Source of the DNA: Aeribacillus composti
Lineage (GTDB): Bacteria; Bacillota; Bacilli; Bacillales; Aeribacillaceae
DNA length: 64,000 nucleotides
Assembly: GCF_007827555.1 (NCBI RefSeq)
Contig: NZ_VISS01000009.1
Location: 38,172-102,171, forward strand
Direction: 5' to 3'
Shown here: positions 1 to 8,786 of the stretch, piece by piece
How the letters are laid out: the number at the start of each line of letters is the position of its first letter
How positions within the stretch are numbered: the first letter of the stretch is position 1
Made by a program: the position numbers and the translations under genes
The notes under the pieces: generated by a model
What the model saw: the letters and a program-made list of their open reading frames with translations, nothing else
What the model was told of the DNA's origin: nothing
Databases searched by the model: none

Positions 1-441
1 TTTTGCTCAACTGCTAAACGAGACTGACCTTCCTTTAGCTCTTTCAGCTCTTCCTTCATACCTTTTTGCTCAACTGCTAAACGAGACTGACCTTCCTTTA
101 GCTCTTTCAGCTCCTTCTTCATATCTTTTTGCTCAACTGCTAAACGAGACTGACCTTCTTTTAGCTCTTTCAGCTCCTTCTTCATATCTTTTTGCTCAAC
201 TGCTAAACGAGACTGACCTTCCTTTAGCTCTTTCAGCTCTTCCTTCATACCTTTTTGCTCAACTGCTAAACGAGACTGACCTTCTTTTAGCTCTTTCAGC
301 TCCTCCTTCATACCTTTTTGCTCAACTGCTAAACGAGACTGACCTTCTTTTAGCTCTTTCAGCTGTTCCTTTACACCTTGTTGTTCGACTGCTAAACGGG
401 ATTGTCCTTCTTTCATTTCTTTTAGCTCTGATAATATTAAT
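1..441. repeat. 63-bp tandem repeat, seven units inside a coding region
   Basis: The marker ttgctcaactgc recurs with its g at 5, 68, 131, 194, 257, 320 and (diverged) 383, exactly 63 bp apart. The units are near identical except the last, which encodes the N-terminal end of the protein and carries most of the changes. The period is a multiple of three, so copy-number change would keep the reading frame. More units may lie left of the window. Confidence 0.97.
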
Positions 442-461
442 TTTAACGCTTCTTCCATCAT
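1..461 (-). CDS. Coiled-coil repeat protein, 3' end outside window
   Basis: The gene starts at an ATG pair (461 and 458) 4-7 nt after a GGAGG site and runs off the left edge still open, so only the first 153 codons are visible. The protein is almost wholly built from a 21-residue repeat whose core reads LKELKEGQSRLAVEQKG, rich in Lys, Glu, Leu and Gln with heptad-like spacing, so a long parallel coiled coil is expected. There is no signal peptide or membrane segment. Small Bacillaceae proteins beginning with a similar SELKEMKEGQ segment are common but have no firm function. It follows the lone hsdM after a 244-bp gap and has its own RBS. It is not an HsdS subunit: no target recognition domain is visible. 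The function is unknown. Confidence 0.75.
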   Translation of the reverse strand, partial: MMEEALKLILSELKEMKEGQSRLAVEQQGVKEQLKELKEGQSRLAVEQKGMKEELKELKEGQSRLAVEQKGMKEELKELKEGQSRLAVEQKDMKKELKELKEGQSRLAVEQKDMKKELKELKEGQSRLAVEQKGMKEELKELKEGQSRLAVEQ

Positions 462-705
462 ATTAAACCTCCATCATGATTCATTTTATAATAACAAATA
501 TCTATCCTCTAAACGTTTCTACATAAAATAATAGAACAAATGTTTGGTTTTGTGAAGAAAAAGTTTCATATTAACTTCTGCTTTTATAATGATTATAATA
601 CACTTTTCTCTGACAGAAAGGTCTTAATACCACCTTTTTTCCTCGATTAATCTTTATTAGGAAATTTTCGAAAGCACCGATAAAAAAATTTCACATTTTC
701 TCAGA

Positions 706-2283
706 TCATTCATTTTTTTCCCTTTTGAATACTAAGTTTGACTTTTCCCCATTCCGATACATCAGCTCCTCCAGGTTTTGTTTGATTTTTTCTTGTAGTT
801 TGTTCGATTCTTCAAATTGTTCGAGCAACCGTTTCGTTAGTTCGGCTATTTTTTGCTCAAAAGGAATGTCTTCTTCTTCTTCTTCTGCCTCTGTTCCGAC
901 GTACATGCTTGGTGTCAGTTTGTAGTCGTTTTGTTGTACTTCTTCAAGTTTTGCAATTTTACAGAAACCTTCAATATTTTCGCAGCTTTTTGCATGTTCA
1001 TATTTAAATGCTCGATAAACTGATGCGATTTTATCAATTTCTTCTTTAGACAATGCTTTTTGCTTGCGGCTGACGGGCTTTCCCATTTTTCGGGCATCGA
1101 TAAACAAAATTTTGTTTCTTCGAGCACGGTAACCGTTTTTTCCATCGCGGTTTTTGCTTAAAAAGAACAAACAGCACGGTATGCCTGTTGTGAAAAACAG
1201 TTTTTCCGGCAATTGGACAACGCAATCGATGTACCCTTCATCCACCAATATTTTCCGCACTTCCTTTTCTTCCTTAACATTAGTTGTCATTGCGCCATTT
1301 GCCATCACAAACCCTGCTGATCCTGCATCATTTAAATGGTATAAGAAATGCTGCATCCACATATAGTTTGCATTGCTGTTTGTAACAGGCCCGATCAAGC
1401 GCGGATCGCTTTTCGATATTCTGTCCGCCCCCCAATCTTTTTGATTAAACGGCGGGTTGGCAATCACATAATCAGCCTTTAATTCAGGAAATTGATCGTT
1501 CAACAGCGAATCTCCCAGCCGTATTTCCGCATTGATGCCATGAAGCAATACGTTCATTTTTCCAAGACGTACTGTCGTGACGACATTTTCCTGTCCGTAA
1601 AATAAAAGAGACTTTTTATTCGGCGCATACCTCCCGCTTTGAATAAACATTCCACCGCTTCCACACGCTGGATCAAACACGATACCTCTTTTTGGTTCAA
1701 GCATCTCCACCAGCAATTCCACAATACAGGATGGGGTAAAAAACTCGCCGCCTCTGTTCCCTTCTGACGAAGCAAATGAACTAATAAAATACTCATAAGT
1801 ACGACCGAGTATATCTATGCTGTCTTCCGAGCTGCCACTAAACACATCACGTGAAAAAATTTCAATTAATCCAGCAACATTTTCTACCGGTAAGTTCAAG
1901 CCTTGATAAATTTGCGGCAGCACCCCTGTCAATTCTGGGTTTTCTTCCTCGATTCGCTTCATCGCATTATCGAGAATTTCTTTAATATTCGGCTGTTTAG
2001 CATTTTTCATTATATAGTGCCAGCTTGCTTCCTTCGGGACGACAAACACATTTTTATCTCTATATTGATGAGAATCTGAAACGAAACCTTGCTGCATTTC
2101 TTCATTTTCCGCAAAAATTTGCTCCAACTCATTGCAGCTCTGTTCATATTTATTCGAAAGATAGCGCAAAAAAATAAGCGGCAGTACATAATGTTTATAG
2201 TCAGCTGGAGCCACGCTTCCGCGCATTTTATTAGCTGCTTCAAATAATTCTTTTTGGAAATCAATCTCTGCTTTAACCGCCAT
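706..2283 (-). CDS. hsdM: Type I restriction-modification methyltransferase subunit, apparently orphan
   Basis: This is an N6-adenine DNA methyltransferase of the HsdM family, full length at 525 residues. Residues ~8-135 form the helical HsdM N-terminal domain and ~150-470 the SAM-dependent catalytic domain. Motif I DPACGSGG is near 204-211 and the catalytic NPPF motif at 276-279. The ATG follows GAGGGGG at a good distance. In normal loci hsdM is followed at once by hsdS and is near hsdR. Here the next gene is a coiled-coil repeat protein and no S or R subunit is seen within 2 kb on either side. Without HsdS it should not bind a target by itself. It may borrow the HsdS of the second system at 28.7 kb, although its sequence differs clearly from that system's HsdM, or it may be a relic of a lost system. 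Confidence 0.92.
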   Translation of the reverse strand: MAVKAEIDFQKELFEAANKMRGSVAPADYKHYVLPLIFLRYLSNKYEQSCNELEQIFAENEEMQQGFVSDSHQYRDKNVFVVPKEASWHYIMKNAKQPNIKEILDNAMKRIEEENPELTGVLPQIYQGLNLPVENVAGLIEIFSRDVFSGSSEDSIDILGRTYEYFISSFASSEGNRGGEFFTPSCIVELLVEMLEPKRGIVFDPACGSGGMFIQSGRYAPNKKSLLFYGQENVVTTVRLGKMNVLLHGINAEIRLGDSLLNDQFPELKADYVIANPPFNQKDWGADRISKSDPRLIGPVTNSNANYMWMQHFLYHLNDAGSAGFVMANGAMTTNVKEEKEVRKILVDEGYIDCVVQLPEKLFFTTGIPCCLFFLSKNRDGKNGYRARRNKILFIDARKMGKPVSRKQKALSKEEIDKIASVYRAFKYEHAKSCENIEGFCKIAKLEEVQQNDYKLTPSMYVGTEAEEEEEDIPFEQKIAELTKRLLEQFEESNKLQEKIKQNLEELMYRNGEKSNLVFKREKNE

Positions 2284-2344
2284 GGTTTTCCCCCTCTAAA
2301 TCTTGCTGTCGATTCATTGTATTTTAAAAATATTTTAGCATAAT

Positions 2345-2392
2345 CTGTCTTCCTCTTTTTCAAAACAAAAGAGCGGCCCATGCTTTGGCCGC
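2345..2392 (-). terminator. Rho-independent terminator, minus strand
   Basis: On the minus strand GCGGCC, an 8-nt loop and GGCCGC (2373-2392) are followed by a T-rich run (TCTTTTGTTTTG). It lies upstream of hsdM, so it would end transcripts arriving from the right and insulate hsdM. No convincing gene directly precedes it. Confidence 0.75.
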
Positions 2393-2861
2393 AATAAGAA
2401 ACAAAATAAATTTTCGAATTTTCACAATATGAACTGTCGATTGATATCCTCTTCCAGTAAACTCTTGCCCATTTATGTTCTTCATCAATTCTGAATTTGG
2501 TTGAAAAAATAATACCCTTTCTACATATGCTGCTTTAATCAAGAAAAACGTGCCAGTGCTTTTTGCTGAAGGGATAAAAAAAATTCATTTACAAAATCTT
2601 TAAACTTTCACTGCATCCTTACAGCAGCTTTCCTTTCCAATCTTCTCGATCATTTACGTGCTTACCATTTTATAACTAGATCGTAACCCGGGCTGAATTC
2701 AAATAAAGGAAGATGCTTTACAGTCTTACAATTTTTTTGCATTTTCACATTTTTTTTAAGAAACGTACCGTCCCTATCATCTTAATAGTTTCAGAAATGA
2801 TTAGATGCTAAAATAAATTCCAAACGATAAAAAAACTAGGTTACCTGTCATGTTTCCCTTT
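2393..2861. other. Intergenic stretch without recognisable gene
   Basis: AT-rich DNA. A 60-codon minus-strand frame (2360-2542) lacks an RBS and reads through the terminator stem, so I do not regard it as a gene. I see no repeat or RNA element here. Confidence 0.5.
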
Positions 2862-2907
2862 AAAAAAATGAAGGAAAAGTAAAATCTCCTTTATTATTTT
2901 ACCTTCC
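2862..2907 (-). terminator. Terminator overlapping the end of the preceding small gene
   Basis: On the minus strand GGAAGGTAAAAT pairs with ATTTTACTTTTCC across a short loop and is followed by ATTTTTTTA. The stop codon of the small gene at 2899 lies inside the stem. It would end the two-gene minus-strand unit 3564-2899. Confidence 0.7.
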
Positions 2908-3207
2908 CCATACATTAGGATGTAACAAATTGACCCTTGAAGAACCGTCACGGTTCAGCTTTTTATACTTGTTTGTTGTCTCCAATAATTTACGTAAAGC
3001 ATATTCAAACTCTTCGTGCGATAATTGCTTAGTAGCCAATAAATAGTAAAGAACGGCAAATGCAATGGGTATCGTATCAACTTGAATATTTACATCAACA
3101 TTTACATCTGAATTACCGCTCGAATCAATGGAAGATTTATTTGATTGAGGGATTTGGGTAGAAGCATTCCGTAACCAAGAGAACTCTCCTTTATCTAAAT
3201 GTTCCAT
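2899..3207 (-). CDS. Small protein with SSGNSDVNVDV motif, function unknown
   Basis: 102 residues, not recognised. Residues ~28-48 carry a Ser/Gly/Asn/Asp segment (SSGNSDVNVDVNIQVDT), followed by a hydrophobic stretch (IPIAFAVLYYLL, ~47-58) and a charged helical tail. The start follows GGGTGAG. The gene to its right carries a closely related segment (NSGNSKVELDIHVDSDSD), so the two seem to be a functional pair, probably co-transcribed and ended by the terminator at 2862-2907. The repetitive acidic make-up resembles spore-surface proteins of Bacillaceae, but that is only a guess from composition. Confidence 0.7.
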   Translation of the reverse strand: MEHLDKGEFSWLRNASTQIPQSNKSSIDSSGNSDVNVDVNIQVDTIPIAFAVLYYLLATKQLSHEEFEYALRKLLETTNKYKKLNRDGSSRVNLLHPNVWGR

Positions 3208-3273
3208 AACATTCTCACCCTATATTATAGGCGGGACAAAAAAGACATCTCACCCACATTTAATTATGCTCAA

Positions 3274-3564
3274 TTAATCTCTTTGCTCTTGGTTTTGATC
3301 TTGATCAGATTCTGCTTTCGACCGAACTTTTGCATCAGAATCGGAATCAACATGAATATCAAGTTCCACTTTTGAGTTGCCGCTATTATTTACTTTTGCA
3401 ATATTTGTGTTACGATCAATATTTTTTAATTTATTCTCTAATTCGTTGTCCGTATCCACATCAACGTCACTTTTAAAATCTACATCAGCTTTTGCCTTTG
3501 CGTTCGCACGTTTTTCTGAATCGGAGCGTCTATTCTCTTCTTTGTCTGGATACCATACACTCAT
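3274..3564 (-). CDS. Small acidic protein rich in Asp, Ser and Lys, unknown function
   Basis: I chose the ATG at 3564 (protein begins MSVWYPDKEENR, 96 residues) because AAAGGTAG lies at normal spacing before it; an upstream ATG at 3660 has no RBS. The chain alternates Asp, Val, Lys and Ser in a near-repetitive pattern (KADVDFKSDVDVDTD) and contains NNSGNSKVELDIHVDS, matching the neighbour at 2899. It lacks Cys and hydrophobic segments and is probably disordered or fibrous. The gap to the next gene is 66 bp, compatible with one operon. Confidence 0.7.
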   Translation of the reverse strand: MSVWYPDKEENRRSDSEKRANAKAKADVDFKSDVDVDTDNELENKLKNIDRNTNIAKVNNSGNSKVELDIHVDSDSDAKVRSKAESDQDQNQEQRD

Positions 3565-3664
3565 TCGTTTCACTACCTTTCTTGCTTTTGTCAATATAGT
3601 ATTCATAATGAAATAATTTAACTGGTCAAATATTCTAGTGAAAACATGGATTTTTTTCAAAAAG

Positions 3665-3781
3665 ATGCGGCGGGAAAGTTATAAAGGTCGAAATAAACGA
3701 ATCACTCATGCAGAACGGCACGAATGGAATTTTTGGAGGCAAGGTGCTGGGCGATACGGAAAAGATTTCGCAACATCATAA
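3665..3781 (+). CDS. Possible 38-residue basic protein
   Basis: A short frame starting MRRESYKGRNKR and rich in Arg, Lys, His and Trp. Its composition is protein-like, but there is no proper RBS, so it may be a relic. It is divergent from the small acidic gene at 3564. I do not recognise it. Confidence 0.25.
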   Translation: MRRESYKGRNKRITHAERHEWNFWRQGAGRYGKDFATS

Positions 3782-3965
3782 ATGAGCATTCAAAAGCTGA
3801 AGTTCAAAATTCTGAAGTCCATAAAATTAGCTGAGGCAACGATTCTTTCATTGCCTAAATATTTGTTTTATATTCATTCTCAGATTTATTTGAATCATCT
3901 CGAAGGTTTATATTCTATAAACTATGGTATAAGCAACAGACGGCAGCATCCGGAATGCTTATGTT

Positions 3966-3998
3966 CTATAAAATGGGGCTGTATTCCCCATTTTATAG
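3966..3998 (-). terminator. Perfect 13-bp inverted repeat at the end of the chemoreceptor gene
   Basis: CTATAAAATGGGG and CCCCATTTTATAG are separated by 7 nt, and the receptor's stop codon lies in the stem. No T-run follows on the minus strand, so it may be a weak terminator or an RNA-protecting hairpin. Confidence 0.45.
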
Positions 3999-5264
3999 CT
4001 TGAATTTATGAACTAATTCTTGCATTCCTTCTGCCATTGTTGCAAGCATTTTTGCTGAAGAAGTTATTTCCTCCATCGAAGCTAATTGTTCCTCTGTAGA
4101 CGCTGCTACTTGTTCGGATGTTGCTGCGTTTTCTTTTGCTATTGTTGTAAGTTCATCCGCTGTAGATGTTATTTCTTCTACTTCCGCTGAGACTTGTTGA
4201 GCAATTGAAGAAATATCCTCAATTTGCGGTGCAATATCCTTCATATTTTGGACGATTTGAGCAAATTTTTCAGATGTTTCCTTCGTGATCTCAAGACCAT
4301 TTTCGACGTTATGTGTTACTTCTGTCATAGCTTTAACAGAGTTTTCTGTATCGCTTTGGATTTTTAAGATTAAATCTGCTATTTGCTTTGCTGATGCCTG
4401 AGATTGTTCAGCTAGTTTCCGCACTTCATCGGCTACGACCGCAAAACCATTTCCATGCTCTCCCGCTCTTGCTGCTTCAATTGCCGCATTTAAAGAGAGA
4501 AGATTCGTTTGATCGGCAATTCCACTAATTACATCAAGAATTTTACTAATTTCTTTTGAACGTTCATATAAAGACTTAACCATGCTATCAGTCTCTTTAA
4601 CCAATTTATAGATTGAATTCATTTGGTCAACTGTACGTACAACGGAACCTTCACCATCTTCAGCTTGCTGAGTAGTTTGTTTTGCAAGCTCTGCAACCTG
4701 ATTAGAACTATCTGCAACACGGATAACCCCTTGTGCAATTTCTTCTAAAGAAGCAGCATTTCGTTCTATTCCATTCGTCTGTGTTTCAGCTCCGCTTGCT
4801 ACTTGTTGAATGACAGAAGCAACCTGTTCCGTTGCAACTGTTGTCTGATCGGCACTTGCTGTTAATTCTTCAGAAGATGCAGCTACTTGTTCTGCAGTGT
4901 TTCTTACTTCCCCAACAACATTTCTCAAGTTTAAAATCATTTCATTCATTGATTGAACTAATTGACCAATCTCATCTTTCGATTTTGTTTCAAGCAGCTT
5001 TGCAGACAAATCTCCTTCTGCCACCATTTTCATACGATCTACTACTTGGAAAATTGGTTTTACAATCCGATTCGAAAGAACAATCGCAATCGTCAAGCTG
5101 ACAAGAACAGAAATAATAATAACAGTTAGCACAAATGTATTTCCTGTTCCTGTTCCATCTGCAGTTAAATGTCCAAGTTGATTTAAACCCAAAATTGCTG
5201 CGGTAGTAAATAATAAAATAACAACGACAAATCCACTAATAATCTTTAATCGCAGACTTTTCAT
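3993..5264 (-). CDS. Methyl-accepting chemotaxis protein without extracellular sensor
   Basis: A 423-residue membrane signalling protein. Two transmembrane helices (~8-28 and ~43-64) are separated by only about 14 residues, so there is no periplasmic or Cache ligand-binding domain. HAMP spans ~65-117 and the methyl-accepting coiled coil ~140-423. The highly conserved hairpin tip that binds CheW and CheA is intact ([19 protein letters not shown]). The C-terminus ends HKFKL as in many Bacillus receptors. The start follows AGGAGG. About 500 bp upstream on the same strand lies a c-di-GMP-I riboswitch with terminator; c-di-GMP control of chemoreceptor genes is known in Firmicutes. It might sense membrane state or act through another receptor. 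It could also be a deletion derivative of a longer receptor. Confidence 0.93.
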   Translation of the reverse strand: MKSLRLKIISGFVVVILLFTTAAILGLNQLGHLTADGTGTGNTFVLTVIIISVLVSLTIAIVLSNRIVKPIFQVVDRMKMVAEGDLSAKLLETKSKDEIGQLVQSMNEMILNLRNVVGEVRNTAEQVAASSEELTASADQTTVATEQVASVIQQVASGAETQTNGIERNAASLEEIAQGVIRVADSSNQVAELAKQTTQQAEDGEGSVVRTVDQMNSIYKLVKETDSMVKSLYERSKEISKILDVISGIADQTNLLSLNAAIEAARAGEHGNGFAVVADEVRKLAEQSQASAKQIADLILKIQSDTENSVKAMTEVTHNVENGLEITKETSEKFAQIVQNMKDIAPQIEDISSIAQQVSAEVEEITSTADELTTIAKENAATSEQVAASTEEQLASMEEITSSAKMLATMAEGMQELVHKFKL

Positions 5265-5275
5265 TATTGTCCTCC

Positions 5276-5680
5276 TTACACTGTTTTATTTTTGTAATTT
5301 TTACCAATATCAAACAAAACTGAATCAATTGGATAATTTTGTGATTTAACAAAAAATTTTTTTATAGTTTTGGGGAATAGTAGGTGTAGGGTTGGAGTTG
5401 CTCTTCGTTGATGTCGATTACTTCTTTTAATGCATGAAATATTTCCTACATCTACTTCCTTAACTATTACTACCACTAATCTATTTAATCAGTAGATGAA
5501 ATTCCGGGAAGGCGTTGAAGTAAATCAATTTCAGGAATATTCCCTGGGAAATTCATACTCCCTTTTGACACAGAGGGTTTAGAACGATTGAGATGTTTTT
5601 ACAATGGGCCAATAGAATGAACTTTGCCAAATATGTATTTTTATTTTACTCCATCACCAAGCCTCCTTTCCTATGTAAAA
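5276..5680. other. Stretch between riboswitch terminator and chemoreceptor, with gene scraps
   Basis: On the minus strand a 23-codon frame (5556-5485, beginning MNFPGNIPEIDLLQRLPG) has GGGAG six nt before its ATG. A second open stretch (ending EQLQPYTYYSPKL near 5353) follows in another frame. Together they look like a short gene broken by stops between the riboswitch and the receptor. I cannot name it. Confidence 0.35.
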
Positions 5681-5718
5681 ATAAAAAAACTGCCCTTAAA
5701 AATTCTAAAGAGGGCAGT
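5681..5718 (-). terminator. Terminator downstream of the c-di-GMP riboswitch
   Basis: On the minus strand ACTGCCCT, a 14-nt loop and AGGGCAGT (5718-5689) are followed by TTTTTTTATTTTT. It lies ~60 nt after the aptamer, the usual position for a transcriptional expression platform. Confidence 0.88.
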
Positions 5719-5779
5719 TGAATAGACAATACATCCGCTAATAACCTTCTTAAAAAGAATCAAAACCATTCTTTATAGG

Positions 5780-5862
5780 AAGGGCAGCTGGCTGGCATGT
5801 CTATCAAAATAGATTTAGCCCCTTTAGCTTTGCGTCCTACCCTTTCGAGTAGTTTGCCGAAA
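5780..5862 (-). promoter_or_regulatory. Cyclic di-GMP-I (GEMM-I) riboswitch aptamer
   Basis: The minus strand shows the class I signature: CGGCAAAC, then a six-pair hairpin capped by GAAA (CTACTC GAAA GGGTAG), then GGACGCAAAGC, then a second helix whose far side reads ATGCCAGCCAGC before closing with GCCC. The GAAA tetraloop, the GACGCAAAGC junction and the tetraloop-receptor side are all present. With the terminator at 5681-5718 this should be a transcriptional switch responding to c-di-GMP. The first intact gene downstream is the chemoreceptor at 5264. Confidence 0.93.
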
Positions 5863-6199
5863 CAAAATTATATTTTTGTAGAAATTTGAAGGAATTTATC
5901 AAATAATATCTCTTACTTAATTGTATAACAAATTTTATAGTGAAAATGGTATAGTTAAAATGAACTATTTTTGAAATCGATAGGTAAAAAGTTTTAATTG
6001 AATGCATGACAATTGACCTGTTAATCATTAGAAATTTAGGATCAATTGATTAGTAACAAGCCGACGTGTAGTAGTCAGCTTCTTGATTTCTTTATTGGTG
6101 AAGACAAAAGACCTATGGAAGGTAGTAAATTTTTCAATTTATTCTCTACATGACAGAAGCTATGACACAAAGCCAACCACTTTTAATAAAAAACAATAC

Positions 6200-6250
6200 A
6201 AAAAGCGGACGAAGAAAACTTGTTCTTTTTCTTCCGTCCGCTTTATTTTT
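6200..6250 (+). terminator. Strong hairpin terminator, possibly bidirectional
   Basis: AAAGCGGACGAAGAAAA pairs with TTTTTCTTCCGTCCGCTTT across a short loop and is followed by ATTTTTG on the plus strand; an A-run precedes it, so it could work both ways. No convincing plus-strand gene precedes it. Confidence 0.75.
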
Positions 6251-6539
6251 GTGGCTTATCGGGTAAAGCTTTTCCAGAATATTGATGATTTACATACAGA
6301 CGGGGAATGACCTCTGATTATGGACTTATTTTTGCACCACTTAAAATAGAAAAATATACTCTGTTTAAGAAAAGAAAGGCAGAGAAAAATGGAACATAAA
6401 TTTTTGCCTTAACCTTAAGCTTGGTACAGTTATGAATTTTAATCTATACAGGGCATATCCCAATAGAATAAGATGTCTTTCTACATCAGGAACAGTTAAA
6501 ATAGTTGGACATTTTTTTAATGAAAAGCATGTAGCTGCT

Positions 6540-6836
6540 CTTTGAAAAGAAATAAGAAGGGCTCTTCGATGCTTTAACTTATTTCCAATGGTGACGAAAT
6601 GGCTGGTACAGATAAAGCCCTCAACAATTCCTAGGAAGCCGCTCGTAAAACTGCGGAGAATTATTTTAAAAAAGTTGATTTTAGCTGAAAAAAATGAACT
6701 ATTACCCAAGTCAACTTTCCGGAGGACAACAACAGCGCGTGGCAATTGCACAAGAGCTTGCTATGGAACCAAAAGCGATGTTATATGATGAATCGACATC
6801 TGCCTTTGATCCCGAATTACATCTTGCAATCTGCGG
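6540..6836 (+). pseudogene. Relic of a GlnQ-type amino-acid ABC transporter ATPase
   Basis: Shifting frames give pieces of a polar amino-acid ABC ATPase: FNLFPMVT (the Q-loop region), then AEKNEL, then a long clear piece with the signature [20 protein letters not shown], then the Walker B/D-loop [11 protein letters not shown] where DEPTSALDPEL is expected. The Walker A end is not recognisable and the gene stops after the D-loop. Several frame breaks and the Pro-to-Ser change show it is dead. Confidence 0.85.
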
Positions 6837-6904
6837 ATAAAAAAAGCCGCCTTAAAGTCATTCTAAAATGACCGTTTAAGACAGCTCGTCGAAAAAATTT
6901 TCGT

Positions 6905-7099
6905 TTACCAATAGTACGGATAACCGCCATAAAATCCTCCGTAATACGGCGGATAAAACGGATATGGCCGCGGTCCTACCAGTGCACTACCTAAAAAGCC
7001 GCCGAGCAAGCCGCCAAAAAACGGCGCACCGAAGAAAAAGGGGTTCCGCCCTCCGAAGAAAAAGGGTCTCCTTCCGAAAAATTGACGTTCCGGGTACAT
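6905..7099 (-). CDS. Gly/Phe/Tyr/Pro-rich small protein
   Basis: 64 residues starting MYPERQFFGRRPFFFGG. I placed the start at 7099 because GGGAGG lies 8 nt before it. The middle is a short Gly/Leu/Phe hydrophobic segment (GGLLGGFLGSALVG) and the tail is Tyr/Gly/Pro repeats ending GGYPYYW. Proteins of this make-up (Phe-rich front, LLGGFLGSAL core, Tyr/Pro tail) are common in spore-forming Bacillaceae and mostly uncharacterised; a spore-surface role is plausible but unproven. Confidence 0.75.
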   Translation of the reverse strand: MYPERQFFGRRPFFFGGRNPFFFGAPFFGGLLGGFLGSALVGPRPYPFYPPYYGGFYGGYPYYW

Positions 7100-7135
7100 T
7101 TTCCATACCTCCCGTTGTAACAATTTACATCTCAA

Positions 7136-7677
7136 TATTTTTTATGCATTCGCCACGGCTTTGGTATGGGCATATGTTGGATATCCGGCAAACGTCAAGA
7201 TTTATTTTAAATAGATGGAAGAAAGAATCCCTCCGCTCTCAGCATTCTAAAGAAGCCTCTATGAAGATACGTCATGATTTTTGGGTTCCGCAAAATGCCC
7301 GTTTCCGGGAGAAAAATGCTTTTGGATAATAGACAGGCGTTATTCCCAGTCTGGAAGCGAACAACGGATATGAAAAGCACCGTGCGGTTTTCCCGCTCCG
7401 CTAATGAATCAAAAACGTTGGGACAGCGACAAAACACACCAGCATTCCCTCTCCATAAGCGAATTAGGGAAAAATCTTGGGGCATCTCGTCTTCCCTGTC
7501 AGCTAAATTTTTCTTACGATAAAATTGTCCGAAACGAACTTCCCATCCATAGCAAAACACCCTTGAGGAAAGGCGATTGCTGCCTTAAGCCCTTTTTATT
7601 GCCTGGCTTCGAATAAATAAGGTAAGATAAATCTAACATCGGTATGAACGAACAGTAATCAAAGGAGGGGCCAACGG
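7136..7677. other. Intergenic stretch with probable promoter of the monooxygenase gene
   Basis: No protein-like frame is convincing. Near the right end TTGCCT (7599-7604) and TAAGAT (7623-7628), 18 bp apart, could be the promoter, followed by the RBS AAGGAGG at 7662-7668. Confidence 0.4.
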
Positions 7678-8721
7678 ATGGAAATCGGCATTTACACATT
7701 TGGAGAACGGACGGTTGATCCGGAAACCGGTCAATTGATCAGCCCGGGGGAACGGCTGCAAAACTTGATGGAGGAAATTGAACTAGCCGATCAAGTCGGA
7801 CTGGATGTGTTCGGCATTGGTGAACATCATCGTCCCGACTACACCGTATCGGCTCCAGCGGTAGTGCTTGCCGCTGCCGGGACCCGCACCAAACGCATTC
7901 GGTTGACCAGTGCAGTAAACGTCTTAAGCTCTGACGATCCGGTGAGGGTGTTTCAACAATTTGCCACCTTGGACCTGCTCACTCAAGGCCGCGCTGAAAT
8001 CATGGTCGGCCGCGGTTCGTTTATCGAATCCTTTCCCCTTTTTGGCTACGACCTGAAAGATTATGACGAGCTTTTTGAAGAAAAGCTTGATCTGCTGCTC
8101 AAACTGCGGGAATCCGAACGGGTCACATGGGCGGGAAAGCATCGTCCGTCGCTGGACAATCTAGGGATCTATCCGCGGCCCCTGCAAAATCCGCTTCCGG
8201 TTTGGATAGCCGTTGGAGGAACCCCGGAGTCGGCCGTCCGTGCAGGCATGCTCGGTCTTCCGATGGCGCTGGGCATCATCGGTGGTCTGCCCGAACGGTT
8301 CGCGCCCTTTGCTCAATTACACCGGGAGGCAGCGCAAAAGGCGGGGCACGAAACGCCACACCTCAGTATCAATTCACATGGTTTTCTCGCCGATTCGTCG
8401 CAGGAAGCAGCTGACATTGCATTTCCAGCGTTTAAAACGATGATGGATCGGCTGGGACGGGAACGCGGTTGGCCGCCATTGACCCGGGAGCAGTTCGAAT
8501 TCTCTCTTTCCTTACGGGGCGCCAATTTTGTCGGCAGCCCTGAGCAGGTGATCGAAAAAATCTTGTTCCAGCATGAAATTTTCGGCCACGATCGCTTCCT
8601 TCTGCAATTGACCGTCGGCACGCTGCCGCACAAAAAAGTGTTGCGTGCCATCGAACTGCTGGGTACTAAAGTGGCACCTGCCGTCAAGCGGGAAATTGCC
8701 CGCACAAATCGGAAACCGTAA
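7678..8721 (+). CDS. LLM-class flavin-dependent monooxygenase (Atu2307/SP_0267 type)
   Basis: A 347-residue luciferase-like TIM-barrel oxidoreductase expected to use reduced flavin and oxygen. Diagnostic segments include [40 protein letters not shown] and [20 protein letters not shown], typical of this subgroup; the natural substrate of the subgroup is unknown. Length is as usual. The ATG follows AAGGAGG. The gene is far richer in G+C than most of the window, as are the two genes to its right, suggesting a different origin. The gene to the right is convergent. Confidence 0.93.
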   Translation: MEIGIYTFGERTVDPETGQLISPGERLQNLMEEIELADQVGLDVFGIGEHHRPDYTVSAPAVVLAAAGTRTKRIRLTSAVNVLSSDDPVRVFQQFATLDLLTQGRAEIMVGRGSFIESFPLFGYDLKDYDELFEEKLDLLLKLRESERVTWAGKHRPSLDNLGIYPRPLQNPLPVWIAVGGTPESAVRAGMLGLPMALGIIGGLPERFAPFAQLHREAAQKAGHETPHLSINSHGFLADSSQEAADIAFPAFKTMMDRLGRERGWPPLTREQFEFSLSLRGANFVGSPEQVIEKILFQHEIFGHDRFLLQLTVGTLPHKKVLRAIELLGTKVAPAVKREIARTNRKP

Positions 8722-8786
8722 CCGATATCCGCTAAAAGAAGCTAGCAGCAAGAAAAGGTTTCGGCTGAGCAACAACGGGTGCTGAA

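Noticed and set aside
1-441. Possible CRISPR array
   Set aside because: Units are head-to-tail copies without unique spacers, keep one reading frame and have an RBS and start codon at the end; they are a coding repeat.
706-2283. Treating the lone hsdM as part of the hsdRMS system at 28.7 kb
   Set aside because: The two HsdM proteins differ clearly in sequence and the loci are 26 kb apart; that system already has its own HsdM.
2360-2542. 60-codon minus frame as a small gene
   Set aside because: It reads through a terminator stem and lacks an RBS.
6365-6751. A 128-codon minus-strand frame across the ABC ATPase relic
   Set aside because: The plus strand gives recognisable ABC motifs; the minus frame has none and no RBS.
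7207-7616. Overlapping open frames of 70-117 codons on both strands before the monooxygenase
   Set aside because: No RBS, low-complexity or Arg/Ser-rich translations and mutual overlap; chance frames in GC-richer DNA.
8127-8705. Frames inside the monooxygenase gene on both strands
   Set aside because: They are shadows of a clearly recognised gene; their translations have no familiar motif.
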